From contig CAUYUJ010003414.1 in assembly GCA_963575745.1 (NCBI GenBank), positions 348,559 through 412,558 of the forward strand: a stretch of 64,000 bases of DNA. Direction: 5' to 3'. Below the pieces are notes generated by a model, which saw nothing but the letters and a program-made list of their open reading frames with translations, had not been told where the DNA came from and ran no database searches. The position numbers were made by a program, and so were the translations under genes. This DNA is from Prorocentrum cordatum (Eukaryota; Sar; Dinophyceae; Prorocentrales; Prorocentraceae). Positions 21,914 to 33,109 of this stretch are shown here, piece by piece. Every line of letters starts with the position of its first letter. Within the stretch, counting starts at the first letter, position 1.

Positions 21914-22218
21914 CGGGGAGACATCGGGCTCGGGGGACGACGACGACGACGACGACGACGACCTCGACGACGACGGCGACCTCGACGACGACGACGACAA
22001 CGACCTCGACGACGACGACGACCTCGACGACGACGACGATCTCGACTTCGACGATGCCAACCCAACCGCGGCAGCGCATGGCGAGACCCAATATGAAATT
22101 TGACGCGAGCTCCCGTCGCAAATTTCCCACAGAAGGAGGACCGTCCGAATCCAGGACGCGCTCGTCAGAAAAGGTCGGCAAATCCGAGTTCCGGCGAACT
22201 CGAGCCTTGCGTCTCCCC
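21914..22218. mobile_element. CGGGGAGACG-ended MITE carrying a GAC expansion
   Basis: Left terminus CGGGGAGACATCGGGCTCGG; right terminus CTCGAGCCTTGCGTCTCCCC, the inverted repeat. The middle shares GAGCTCCCG and ATCCAGGACGCGCTCGTCA with copies at 22819-23021 and 26701-26912. An interrupted GAC/CGA trinucleotide tract of about 115 bp (21935-22050) lies immediately inside the left terminus and accounts for the greater length of this copy. Confidence 0.8.
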
Positions 22219-22818
22219 AATAGGAAGGATGCGACGAGATCCGCGCGCCGGCAGGGTCCATGCGACCATCGGGAAGAGGGGGGGGGGCAAGAGGAAGGTT
22301 GAGCAAGGGCCGACCGTCCTGGCAGTCCTGTAGGCTGTAGGCCTACCCCGGAATGTTCTCAGAACAAACGGGTGCTCGTTGAAAAAAAAATGCTCGTGGA
22401 CCATGAAGCTGATAGGCCAGGACAAGACTGTCTCCGCCAGACATGCTCTACGGACATCTAAGGCAAATCGCAACAGGTTACGACACCATTCTTCCATGGG
22501 CCTACAGGGAAGTCAGGACGCTGCGCCACTGCCTGAAAGGAGGGACCCTTCGACCTCTGCTCCGCGGGCAGCCCAGGCAAGGGCGAGGCGGATGCGCAGA
22601 CCCTGCAGCCTCTGCCCGACGCGCTGTCAGGGCCCACTCGGGACGGCCGCGCCCAGCCACGGAGGAGAGAGGAGGAGGAGGACGAGGAGCACGAGGCACG
22701 GAGGACGGAGGGAGGACCGACAGACCCTGACGGGACGGGGCGGGAGGGAGCAATGTGGCAAGACTTCGAGCTGCGCGCAGACAGCCCCCCCCACGTATTC
22801 CCAGCTGGCCTCAACAGT

Positions 22819-23021
22819 CGGGGAGACGCAAGGCTCGGGTTCGGGGAACTCGGGTTGGCTTGCCGGGGCCAGCATGAGCACGACGAGACCCTGTCTGAAC
22901 TTCGACGCGCGCTCCCGCTGAGAACATCCCACAAACATTGGACCGTTGAAATCCAGGACGCGCTCGTCAAAAAGCGTCGGCAAACCCGCGCTCCGGTGTA
23001 CTCGAGCCTTACGTCTCCCCG
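22819..23021. mobile_element. CGGGGAGACG-ended MITE, copy 2
   Basis: 203 bp: left end CGGGGAGACGCAAGGCTCGG, right end CGAGCCTTACGTCTCCCCG. The interior GAACTTCGACGCGCGCTCCC, AAATCCAGGACGCGCTCGTC and AAAAAGCGTCGGCAAACCCG matches the other two copies. No clear target duplication. No ORF. Confidence 0.85.
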
Positions 23022-23149
23022 CAGCAGGCCCCCCGAGCAGTCCCAGCTGGCCTCAGCAGGCCCCCCGAGGAGTCCGGGGCGGCCTCGACACCCCAGCCAC
23101 TGTCCCTGGGGGCTGCCCGGGCTCGGGCAAGCCTCGCACTCCGCGCCCA

Positions 23150-23420
23150 ACTCCTCCTCCTCCTCCGCCTCCGCCTCCGCCTCCGCCTCTACCTCCTCCT
23201 CCTGTACCTGATCCTCCTCCAGCTCCTCCTCCTCTACTTACCTCCTCCTCCAGCTCCTCCTCCTCTAATTCCTCCTCCTCCTCCGCATTCTCCTCCGCCT
23301 CTACCTCCTCCTCTACCTCCTCCTCCTCCACCTCCTCCTCCACCTCCTCCGCCTCCTCCTCTACCTCCTCCTCTACATCCTCCTCCTCCTCCTCCTCCTC
23401 CTCCTCCCTCCTCCTCCTCC
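23150..23420. repeat. CTC/CTCCAC/CTCTAC microsatellite
   Basis: About 270 bp of CTC units with CAC, TAC and CGC variants. It generates poly-Ser/Pro and poly-Glu/Gly frames with no other coding support. The following 23420-24690 shows only overlapping GC-rich ORFs and no gene I can support. Confidence 0.95.
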
Positions 23421-24307
23421 GCGGGAAGAGTGTGAGCGTGCTCTGCCGTCCACGGCCTCCTCTCTTCCCCCACCCGCGCCCCTCCCGCTCTTCCCGCCGT
23501 GCCCCATTCTTGTTGTCGCCCAGTTTCGTCCACTCCCCGTGCAGTTTTTCGGCTCCGTCCGTGCCTTTTCGCTCGCTCGGTGCTCCAGGATGCTCCTCGA
23601 TGGTCCTCGCCGAGGAGAACTGCACACCTCCGAGCGATGCCAAGAGTTGGGCCCCGCAAGGCCCCCCGGCTGCCTCCGACCGCGGCGTGGATCCGCGCCG
23701 AGGCGACCCCCAGAAGAGTGCGCAGCGAGGGCGCGCCGCAGCCGGAGCAGTCGGTCATCGAGCACCCCGCGAGGCAGCGGCACGGTCCCCGCCGGCACAC
23801 CCCGCTGCCCCACAGGAGCCCTCGCCTGGGCCCCCTCGTGCTCGCGCAGAGAGGCCGCCGCTCCTGCCCCCCCCCCGAGGGCGAGGAGGTGCGGGCGCAA
23901 GGCGCCTGCCGAGGCCAGCTGGGGCGACTCGGGGGGCGCGCGGGTCGGGGCCAGCCGGGGCTGCGATCTCGCATGGCGCGAGCGCCAGAGCCAGGAGTGC
24001 CGGCGCACAAGGCGCGGCGGGAGACTTGTGCAGGCGTGTCCGCAGCCGTCGTGCTCGCTCTGCGCCTCCTGCTTCATGTCATCCTGAACAGGCACGCGTG
24101 CGCGGATCCAATCCCGAGGACATCCACGAGGGCCCCGCACGAGGCGCACAGTGTCCCCGCGCAAGGCCTCCGCACAAGACTCGCGCGAGTGCCTTGTTGA
24201 TTCAAAATCATACGTGGGGGGGGGCTGGCTGTCTGTCGACGAGGAGAGAGAAACATGAGCAACAGGTGGCAGGGGGGCGGAGGAGGAGCGACGGATGAAC
24301 ACAGACT

Positions 24308-24420
24308 TATTACGGAGGTCTGCGCGAACTGCCTCGATCGGCGCTGGGCCTTCCTGGCGCGCGAAGGCGACACCGCAAGCGCCGCCAGGGGGGGGTGGGG
24401 GCAAGCAGATCCGAAAAACC
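24308..24420. mobile_element. Degenerate relative of the 29.8 kb foldback element
   Basis: ACGGAGGTCTGCGCGAACTG, CTCGATCGGCGCTGG, a CCTGGCGCGCGAAGGCG core and a GCGCCGCCAGGGGGGG stretch, then GCAGATCCGAAAAACCCGCG, follow the same order as in 29839-30007 and 20733-20882, but the arms are badly eroded. Confidence 0.5.
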
Positions 24421-24696
24421 CGCGCGACCACTTCAAACGCCTACAGTCAAGCTGCTGTAATAAGGAATGCGAACCAATGAAGGAAGCCCCTTTTGGGCTC
24501 CTATTGAGCTTGGTGCCGCAGGAGGAGGAGGAGGAGGAGGACGATGCACCACCGAATGAACTAAGGAACAACGAGCCCCTTCCAAGCCCAAAGCGGTCCT
24601 CATTTCCGCGTCTTCGCCGCCCGCGCCTGGGGCGTGCGGGGCGGGTGCGTGGAGTGCCGTTCTGCCTGGCCTCCTTCCTGGGTCCACCTGCACTGA

Positions 24697-24706
24697 CGAT
24701 GATGAT

Positions 24707-24776
<70 letters not shown>

Positions 24777-24832
24777 CTGCTAATGATGATGATGATGCTG
24801 ATGATGATGATGCTGATGATGATCCCGCTCTC
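24697..24832. repeat. ATG/GAT trinucleotide expansion
   Basis: About 130 bp of ATG repeats with occasional CTG. It continues as diffuse GAT/CAT-rich sequence to about 25080. Frames read poly-Met or poly-Ile and are not considered coding. Confidence 0.97.
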
Positions 24833-25089
24833 CCAGGGGAGGCATCCGCCGACTCGCGGTCTCCCCCTCATGATGATGATGATCCTGGTGATGATAATGA
24901 TGATGATCGTCGCCGTCATCACTACCATCGCCATCCTCGTCGTCGTAATCGTGGTCGTCGCTGTCATCAATGGTCGTCGATGTCGTCACCATCATCGCTG
25001 TCATTGCCCCCATCGTCTTTAGCACCAGTGTCGCCATCGCAGTCGAAATCATCAATATCACCATCGTCAACCATACTGCCATTATCATC

Positions 25090-26060
25090 TCGCCATCGCT
25101 CGGACGTCCATTGCACGTGCATTTTTCGATTTCGTGCGTTTATCTATTCCCAGGATCCAGGATGCTCCTCGATGGGCCTCCCCGAGGCACAACATTCACA
25201 GGTCCGAGCGATGCCATGTCACCGTCGTCGTCGCCATCGTCTGGAACAGGCCGCCTCCGCGATCAGCTGCTCTTTCCTGGCAGAGTGGCCCGGATGGATG
25301 ATCGCCACGGGCACAGGCTGCGCTGGAGACCAGCTCTTTTGCTGTGCGCCACGGGAAGTGGGCAGGAGGCAGGAAAGCCGCGAATGGAATCGATGTCGGA
25401 TCGGCGATTGAAAATGATTGGATCGGCGGAAATCGGCACCCAAATCGGGGGAAGTCGAATCGGCAGAAGTCGGCGGGCCAAGAAGGCCTCAGGCGAGACA
25501 TCGGAATCCACATCGGAATCCGAGGTCAGACCGAATCGGCATCGGAGGCCATCGAACTCGAACCGAACGGGAGGATTCGAAGCGAGCCCTGGGAAGGCCA
25601 GGGCAGAGAAGGACGGGGGAGGGAGGCGAGCATGAGGGGGGAACGAAACGGGGAGACTGGATCAGGGGGGAAAGCATCGACCTGGAACCGGCGAATCGCT
25701 GACAGGCCCCCTGATAGCGACGCCACGCGGCCCTGGGCGGGGTGGGCCATCGGGCCCCTCGTCGGCAATCGGTGGGCAAGTAGGGGTCGATGCATCCCCC
25801 CTGAGCCTGCCCCCCCGCACGTTGCCCCTGAGGGAACGAGGCGCAATCTTTAAACCCCTCCTGAAGTGGCGCGCCGCTGGGCTCAAAGGAAACATCATGC
25901 TACACCCGGCCCCCCCGCGATGTACAGGTCGAAGCCTGCAGGGACTGCTTGCGCCTCAAGCCCAGGCATCTCGGAACTCAGAGTTGCGAGGGTGTCTCAG
26001 GCGAAAGTGGCGCTCCTGAGGGAAAGAGGGAACGCAGGGGAGGCGTCGCTGGGACGAGGG
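25090..26060. other. No gene; short TCGG-rich repeats
   Basis: A 70 bp segment at about 25155 (CCAGGATGCTCCTCGATGG to CCGAGCGATGCC) matches one at about 23585. From 25385 to 25560 the tetramer TCGG recurs in clusters (ATCGGCGGAAATCGGCA, AATCGGGGGAAGTCGAATCG). No protein-coding evidence. Confidence 0.6.
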
Positions 26061-26067
26061 ACTGGGG

Positions 26068-26124
26068 CGGGATCCCCCAACCCTGCCAGCGCGCAGTGCG
26101 CGCTGGCAGGGAAGGGGGATCCCG
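26068..26124. repeat. Long near-perfect hairpin
   Basis: CGGGATCCCCC, two bases, CCCTGCCAGCGCGC, a 3-base loop, then GCGCGCTGGCAGGG, two bases, GGGGGATCCCG: 25 of 27 positions pair. Confidence 0.9.
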
Positions 26125-26234
26125 TCGCGCGTACATGCCATGCACGCGCGGCGCGCGCGCGGAATCGGAAATGCTGGAGGTTGGGAACGGTCGGGGCAGA
26201 GGAGGCGGAGAGGGGAGGAGGAACGGCAGGGGGG

Positions 26235-26385
26235 GACAAACACACAGAGCACAGACACACTTAATCGTCGATCCCCAGGAAAAGATGGGAAAGTATGGGA
26301 AGTGTGGGGGGGAAGACGAACATCCAGAAAATGTGAGAACATCTGGGGGATCCTGGGGTTTGTGTCTAAAAGGGGGGGGAGGTCG
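26235..26385. repeat. Dispersed repeat, inverted relative to 30610-30750
   Basis: ACACACTTAATCGTCGAT, AGATGGGAAAGTATGGGAAG, and CCAGAAAATGTGAGAA match, in reverse complement, ATCGACGATTAATTGTGTC, CTTCCCATATTTTCCCATAT and TTCCCATATTTTCTGG near 30640-30740. About 120 alignable bases; no ORF. Confidence 0.75.
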
Positions 26386-26700
26386 GGAACGATCGGATCA
26401 GGCGAGGCACCTCCCGGCGCCGCGCCCAGGTGGGAAGGCAGAGAGGGGGCAGTCCTTTTTCTCTGGAGGCGGAAAGCGTTCCAAGCCTCCTGCGAAGGCA
26501 GAGAGGCGAGGAGGAGGATGAGGAGGCTTCTCGGAAGGCCCGAGGGCTTCTGAGAGGCCCCGCCGCCTTCTGAGAAGGCCTGCCCCCTCGCTCGCCTCCC
26601 CCCGCGGCGTCGCCGCCGAGCCCTGCGGGAAGCGTGGGGGGGCGTGAGGAGGGAGGTAACCTGCTCGCTGGGGGCTGCGAGTGCGAGGGTGTACGACAAT

Positions 26701-26912
26701 CGGGGAGACGTAAGACTCGGGTATGCGGTATACGGGGGGCTCGCTTTGGCCTGACGGGGTCATCGTGAACATGACGAGACCCGATCTGAAAATTGACTCG
26801 AGCTCCCGCTGCAAACATCCCACGATTTCTGGATTGTCAAAATCCAGGACGCGCTCGTCAAAAAGCGTCGGCAAACCCGAGGTCGTGCTTACTCGAGTCG
26901 TACGTTTCCCCG
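26701..26912. mobile_element. CGGGGAGACG-ended MITE, copy 3
   Basis: 212 bp: left end CGGGGAGACGTAAGACTCGG, right end CGAGTCGTACGTTTCCCCG. The interior shares GAGCTCCCGCTGCAAACATC, AAATCCAGGACGCGCTCGTC and AAAAAGCGTCGGCAAACCCG with copy 2. The next 660 bp (26920-27580) show no gene. Confidence 0.85.
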
Positions 26913-27587
26913 AGACAGGGGGGGGGGATGGAGCACCAGGAAACGAGGGTGGATCCTCGTTCCCCCGCACTCCCGCCCTCCTCGTCTGAAGCGTACGGCG
27001 ACCTCGCCGAGAGGAACCGAAGCTTGCTCGAGATCCCTGCAGAGCGGCATCACCCCGCTGCTGAGCAGCTTTGACGCCTCCAGGCCCTCGCCTCCCGAGA
27101 CGCTCCCTCCGCGCCAACGCCGCCTTCGTGCGCGCCGCCAGGGAGCGTCGGATCTGGGAGGCGGCCGGGGGGCCGCTTGTGGGACCCCTTCGAGAACATC
27201 GGCCAGGAGGGAGGAGTTGGCCAAATCCGTGCAGAATCGGCCCCTGGACCCCTCCCTCCCAGGACCCCTCCGGTGCAGCTTTTCGCCCCGGATCCGTCTC
27301 TGACGGCCCCCGGGGCCCGAGCACGGCCTCTGCATGGAAGCCGAGAAGAGCCCCAAGACCTCCCCGAACCCAGAGGCCAGAATCTGCCCGACTGCAGGCC
27401 CCAGGGCGGCTCGAAGCCGCAGCGCCGACACGGGAGCGTCTGGGCCGGGCCGGCCGGCGGCGGCGGCGGCAACGGCGCCCGCGAGCCTGCCCAGCGCCCC
27501 GCCGCCCTTCCCCCTGGGGACCTCTCGGGATCGGGCTCCGGGTTGTGAGCAAAGCTTGGCGGGTGAACAAAAACGCTGAACCTTCGC

Positions 27588-27757
27588 GAGCGAAGAGCGG
27601 TATTCAAAATCAACTTCGTCGCCGTCGGGGACGCCTGCCCCCCGGGCGGCTGGAAAGTTGATACCCCTACGTGGCGCCGTATGGGTACAAACTTCCCAGC
27701 CACCTGGGGGGCGGGCTTCCCCGACGGCGGAAACGTTTGTTGTGTGCCGCTCTTCGC
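27588..27757. mobile_element. Foldback element, GACGGCGG family, copy 1
   Basis: The left arm (CGAGCGAAGAGCGGTATTC, GCCGTCGGGGACGCCTGCCC, CGGGCGGCTGGAAAGTTGAT, ACCCCTACGTGGCGCC) is mirrored by the right arm (GTACAAACTTCCCAGCCACC, GGGCGGGCTTCCCCGACGGC, GCCGCTCTTCGCCCG). Arms are about 80 bp each. A second copy is nested at about 28862-29020. Confidence 0.85.
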
Positions 27758-28044
27758 CCGCTGAGAATGTACAACCTTGCCATCTCTGAGACCACCGATT
27801 TTTTACTTCTGCCGGGCTTCCGCCGGCGGGGGCGGCCTCGTGCTGCTTCCTCCAACCAACCACTGCGCCCAGGAACCTCCAGGGAAGGACGCTTCGGGAG
27901 GGGCCTAAGAAAAAAATCAACCGAACTCAGCGCGTTCTAAAACCTGTATTCCGAACGGAGGGCCCACTGACGGGTGCGCGTGCGGGCTCGGACGGAAATG
28001 CCGTCCCCCCACCTTCCGCCGCCGCCTTCCGCCGAGGATTACCA

Positions 28045-28185
28045 GCCTGGGACATATCCCTATCCCTATGCTGGGCATCTCCTCATCACGATGCCAATCT
28101 TAGGGATTCCCTTTTTTCTTGAGGGCGCATCCCTAAGATTGTCATCGCCTTTTGGCGTGTCGGTCTTAGGGATAGGGATCAGTTC
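28045..28185. repeat. Nested inverted repeat around TCCCTA motifs
   Basis: Outer arms TATCCCTATCCCTATGCTGG and CTTAGGGATAGGGATCAG; inner arms CAATCTTAGGGAT and ATCCCTAAGATTG around a ten-base centre. Probably a small foldback element. The TCCCTA units are only two copies, so it is not telomeric. Confidence 0.75.
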
Positions 28186-28402
28186 AAGGCTGGAGAGAGG
28201 AGACATCAGCTCCCTCGATCCTCGAAGGCGAGGCTCCTCGAGTGCCCCACGCCTTCTGCCGGGTCCATGGCGCGTCCTTCCATGGGGGCCCCTCCCGCAG
28301 CAGTGCACGGCCAGAGGCCTGCAGGGGCTCGTGTGAGGAGGGGGCCTTTGGGGCGGGAGGGCGTGCTGGAGCACCGTCGTTGACGCACCCTGGGGCTACT
28401 CT

Positions 28403-28498
28403 GGCCCTCCTCTCCTCCTCCTCCTCCTCCTCCTCCTCCTCCTCCTCCTCCTCCTCCTCCTCCTCCTCCTCCTCCTCCTCCTCCTCCTCCTCTCCTCC
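28403..28498. repeat. CTC trinucleotide microsatellite
   Basis: About 90 bp of nearly uninterrupted CTC units. Confidence 0.98.
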
Positions 28499-28781
28499 TG
28501 CTCCCTCTTCGGAGGCAGCTCGCGGGAGCCATGCCGTACCCTCTTGTTGGTTGGCTCTTGCAATTGGACGCCGCTCGACGCTGCCTCGGCGCTGTCACCG
28601 ACGACCAGGCGCCGATCTAACCTGCGCTCAGTGCACTCCGAAGGCGGAATCGAGAAGGTATACGCGGCTCCCATGATCTGCAACCGAATCCCTCCCTCCC
28701 TCCCTCTGGAGGCCAACAGCACATCATAAACCATGCACGCTCAAAGCTCTGCGCCGATCTATCTTAGGGCCGGCGCGAGGA

Positions 28782-29095
28782 TTAGGTCAGGGCATGTCCT
28801 CCTACGGGCGGACTTTGGACAAACAATGAAACATATTCCAGAACTGCCCAAGGATACTGGCAGACGAAGAACGGTATATAATCAACTTTTCCGCCGCCTG
28901 GGACGCCTGCACCAGGGAGGCTGGACAGTGTATCCCCTTATGGTGGCACGTCGGTGTAGAATCTTTCCAGCCGCCGAGGGGCAGGCGTCCCCGACGGCGG
29001 AAACATATTTTTCTCGTGCTTCGCCGAAAAGAGTCGAACATTCGTCCCCAGACTTTTCTTGAACTTTTTTGAATGTCCCTCATGAAGAGTCGGGA
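28782..29095. mobile_element. MITE related to 21437-21572 with a nested foldback
   Basis: Begins TTAGGTCAGGGCATGTCCTC-CTACGGGCGGA, like the 21.4 kb element, and ends with the conserved CGTCCCCAGACTTTTCTTGA and GAATGTCCCTC. Between them lies a copy of the 27.6 kb foldback (GAAGAACGGTATATAATCAA, GCCGCCTGGGACGCCTGC, then GGCAGGCGTCCCCGACGGCG). One non-autonomous element therefore appears to have inserted in another. Confidence 0.75.
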
Positions 29096-29283
29096 GCGGC
29101 CAAGAGGGGGGTGTCCAAGAGGGGGGGTGCAAATCATGACCGGCGGCATGTGCGCGGCCCAGCGGGGGGGCCAGGGACGCAATGAAATCAGAAGAGGCGC
29201 CCTGAAATCTGGGGAAATATCATGGCCCCCGCCATGATATCCCCCCCCCTGGTCATCCCCCCCCTCTTTCCCGCCCCCGAGCA

Positions 29284-29395
29284 GAGACATGCCCGGCGGA
29301 AAACATACTTTTTCTCGCTCCTCGCCGAAAAGAGTCGAACATTCGTCCCCAGATTTTTTTTGTTCAGAATGTCCCTCCTGCAGAGGTCGGGGATC
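29284..29395. mobile_element. Partial duplicate of the 28.8-29.1 kb element
   Basis: CGGCGGAAAACATACTTTTT, CGCCGAAAAGAGTCGAACAT, TCGTCCCCAGATTTTTT and GAATGTCCCTCCTGCAGAGG repeat the right half of the preceding element 300 bp away. The intervening 29100-29280 is a purine/C-run-rich segment that is itself partly palindromic (GATATCATGGC on the plus, GCCATGATATC following). Confidence 0.75.
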
Positions 29396-29838
29396 TTCTG
29401 ACCCCGGTCAATCCAGACCCGGGTCAGCAGGAAACCAAAAACTGCAGTGCACGAAACAAAAACTGCAGCGCAGGGCTTCGCAAACCCGGATCAGCCAATG
29501 TGCGCGGCCGCCTCGCGGCCACGAGCGGCTCGCCAACCCGGGTCAGCCAGAGGGGGCCTTCGCAGGATCCTGCAGGATCCGGCGCCCTGGCTGACCCCCG
29601 TCTGCATGGACCCCCGCCTCGAGGCTCCCGCAGAGGGACATGCCCGGCTCCACGCCGGGACCCTCCCTCCAGGCGCGCAGGCCGATGCCAAGGCTTGGGG
29701 AGGGGGGGGGGGCACCGCGGCGGGCCCGAGAACGGGGAGCTCGCGCTGGCCACATGGGGGCCACTCCTGCGCGCCGCTGGCCCGCGCGCGCCCCGACCCC
29801 CGTGGCCGAGCGGGAGGGCCCTCAGGGGAGCGAGCACT

Positions 29839-30007
29839 GACGCAAGCGTAAACACTCGGAGGTCCGCGCGGACTTCTCGGATCGGCGCGCTGGACCGCCC
29901 TGGCGGCGCCTCCGGCGCCGCCCCTGGCGCGCTTCGCGCGCCAGGGAGGGGGGTCCAGCGCCTATCCGAGAAGTCCGCGCGGACCTCCGAGTTTTTATGT
30001 TTATGTC
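29839..30007. mobile_element. 169 bp foldback/MITE with ~58 bp arms
   Basis: The left arm contains CTCGGAGGTCCGCGCGGACT, TCTCGGATCGGCGCGCTGGA; the right arm carries the exact mirror GGTCCAGCGCCTATCCGAGA, AGTCCGCGCGGACCTCCGAG. The centre has GGCGCCTCCGGCGCC and GGCGCGCTTCGCGCGCC hairpins, the same core as 20733-20882 in the other orientation. It could fold into an almost complete hairpin. No coding sequence. Confidence 0.9.
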
Positions 30008-30009
30008 AT

Positions 30010-33000
30010 GGCTCGTTCCCCTAAAGCGCAGCTGATGGAAACCGCCCTGGGCCCCCGACGACTTCAGGAAGCGTCGAGTCGCCTCCGAAGACTGCGGCAA
30101 ACACCCGGCAAAAACTGGAGAGAACATCCCAGGCTGGAATTCTTACGGAAGGAGAAAGGACAACGATGACCACAACCAAGACTGAGCGCGGAGATATCTG
30201 TGCCGATCTTGGTCATTGTCCATCGTGGCCATCGGCAGTTCGTGGAGCATCCGCGCAAATCGGCGATGGCAGGCGAGGACCACAACCAGGATCGGCATCG
30301 GACATTTCCCGCGACATACTGGTCATGGCCATAATGATTTATCGTGCTTGTTGCCTCGATCTCATGAAGTCTTTCTCGGAACCATCCGAAAGCCTCCTCC
30401 CCCAGGCCCTGGCGCCACCCCTCCTGTCCACCTCGCCCGCCCCACCACCCTCCGAGGTGGGGACTTATCCACAACCGCCGCCAACGCCTGGGGGATCAAC
30501 CCTCCAGGACCTCGGCAAGCAGTAGCGGATATGGACACGTACGGCAAGTTCGCGTCGTGTCGACCCTGGCGTTGGTTCCTGACACCGCGGGGATCGTTGA
30601 AGGGGCCCCAGGACACACAAATAAATACACACAAATAAACATATTCCTTTCCCATATTTTCTGGGTTTCTGTCTTCGCCCCCACTTCCCATATTTTCCCA
30701 TATTTTCCGGGTAATCGACGATTAATTGTGTCTGTGTGTTTCTTCCCCTCCTGAATCGTTCAATCTTGAACGACCCGCCGTTTCCGAAACGCTGGATCGT
30801 TCAACATCGACCGACTCTGGGTGGCCGGCGGCGTCCCACGGTGAACGCTGGCGGCGGGGCCGGCGCTGGTCGACACGTCGCGAATCCACCGTACTCGGGC
30901 CACTTTTTTCCTCGCGGCCTCGAGCGAAAGCGCAGGAGGCGTCCGAAAAGGTCGGGCGGGCTACGCGCGAGCCTAATTATACAGCGACCGAGCGCGGGAT
31001 CATTTCTTTTTTTTACTCGGGCCACGCGGAGGGTGCTAAACATATCCGCCACAGTCCACCGCCTGCCGAGGTCCCAGAAGACCGATCCCACGGGCGGCGG
31101 TTGTGGACATCGGCGGTTCAGAGAAGTGGCCCCGAGGGATGGGGCCCTTCAGACGGGAGACCGGTCACAAGTTGAACCTTCACTGTTTGACGCTCTCATC
31201 CTTGTGGCCCCATGCCTCAAGGCCCCACATACTTGAGCCGCCGAAGATACATGCCCGCCTCGCCAGCCCCCCCCCTCTCGGGCGCACCTGCGGGCGCTGG
31301 GGCGGGCCTGGTGGGCTGCGGCTGCGGGCTGAGGCCCAGCGCCTCCGCCGCTGGCTGCTCGTCATCGTCGCTGGCTGCGCTTTGTCGTCGTCGTAGTCAT
31401 CGTCGTCGTCGTCGTCGCCCCCTCTCCCTCCCGCCACGTCCGCTCCTCCTCCGAACAGCCAGGACCCCCAACAAAAGCGAACTGCAAGGGCCGCAAGCAA
31501 ACCTCCGAGGGCCACCAGCACATCTACGAGGATCACCTGTTGAAATACCTGGCTAAAAAACTGAGCAACGACCGCAGCGAACAGAGCCAACGGGTCAGCT
31601 ACGAGGACCACCGGAGGAGCGACGAGGGAAACCACCTGACCCTCGAACACCACCAGCATAATTTGCCGGACTACAACAACAACCCGAAGCACCTGAACAC
31701 GCATGACTACGACAAGGGGTGCCAACCCCAGTTCTCGGGCTTAGAGGTCAGAAGCGCCACAGTGGTCTCGAGGGGATTCTGGGCGCGTGGGATACCACCA
31801 CGGAACGCTGGACATTCAGACCGGGATCGATGGCCATCAGCGAAAAGATAGGAGTGTCGAATGTCATCCAGCATCGACCCCAATTCGTTCGGAACCGTCT
31901 CAACCCCGACCCCTGACGGACGTGTTGGGGGGGGGCCACGACCCCGTGGGCCAGGGGCACGCTCCAGAAACGCGTTCTTCGAAAAAGGAGGGCGGAGAGG
32001 AAATGGATGAGTAGAGAGGATGAGGGAGGGAAAGGAGGGCGAGGGAGGTAGTGCAAGCTAGGTGCGCTCCGCCACATCTTGTTTATCCTACCCCTCCCTC
32101 CCATCTCAAGTTTCGTTTTTCGCCGAGCGGGTGTCGAATCGGACCTGCGTGGCATCTGCGGCCTTTGCCCTGCCGCTCATTGTGCCCTCGGAGGCCAGCC
32201 GACGGAACCTCTAGGAGGCGGCCCAATGGAGGCCCCCAGACCCCCAGACTCAAGGGTGCGGGCGGCGTCACGCCGACAGGCGTCCCCAACATTACGAAAA
32301 ATCCCCGCTGGGAGAAGGAAGCGAGACACCAGCGGCGGCCTGTGCAGGGGCAGGCGCAGGGAGGGGAAGGGGAGGGGCGGGTGGGAAGGACAGGGTGGGA
32401 AGCGAAAGTGAGAGAGAGAGAGAGAGGAAGAGTGAGAGAGAAAATCTCGAGAAATGGCGTCTCGGCGGTGGCATGGCATCGGGCCCTGACACAGCATGTG
32501 TTTAGTCCACCGCGCGGAAGGCTCCTCGAGGCATGTTAAAACAATCCGATATCCATAAATCCATAAGCGTCAAGCAACCTTATATAAACAATCCCCGGGG
32601 CGGTTAGGAGCCGGTTTCTGCCGAACATGTAAACTTGCAAACCAAGCCGGTACGATTGCGAGTGGACACGCACGGACATTAACAGTCGTTGATTTATTAG
32701 GTATCATCCCGTTAGTCGTCGCCCAGGGGATGCGACGAGTCACCTTCTAAGAGGCTGTAAGAGGAGACTCGAGGACCGCTGAACTGATATACGAGAGAGG
32801 CGATGTGCTGCGCGTTTGCGCACCACCACCCGCGAAGCGTGAGTGAACGCTGGCCCCGCGTGAGACGGGCAAGACCAACGCCAATCTGTTATGAGGCCCG
32901 CGGTGCAGCATTGCTGCACTATCTACTTCATGGGGTATTTTATCCATCCTCCACCCTTCCATCCATGGTGCTCCCCTCTCGTCCCCCCCCTCTTCATCGT

Positions 33001-33100
33001 GCTGTTATTGCTGCTAGTGTGTTGCTCAACAATTGCTGCTCCATCTTGTTATACTCGTCGTTGCAACTTGTTTGTCCTTGCTCGTGCCTTCCTATTCCGC
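30010..33100. other. 3.1 kb without a supported gene
   Basis: Only overlapping, compositionally driven ORFs are present. Contents that can be named: the inverted partner of the 26.2 kb repeat at about 30610-30750, a GTC/CGT-rich patch at 31380-31420, and a GAGAGA stretch at about 32408-32445. No motif, splice-consistent exon or RNA gene was recognised. Confidence 0.5.
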
Positions 33101-33109
33101 CGGTCGCTC

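Noticed and set aside
22946-24298. 450-codon plus ORF
   Set aside because: Its core is the CTC microsatellite (Ser/Pro runs) and it begins inside a MITE; the remainder is GC-rich with open frames on both strands.
28045-28185. Telomere-like TCCCTA repeats
   Set aside because: Only two adjacent copies, and they form arms of an inverted repeat.
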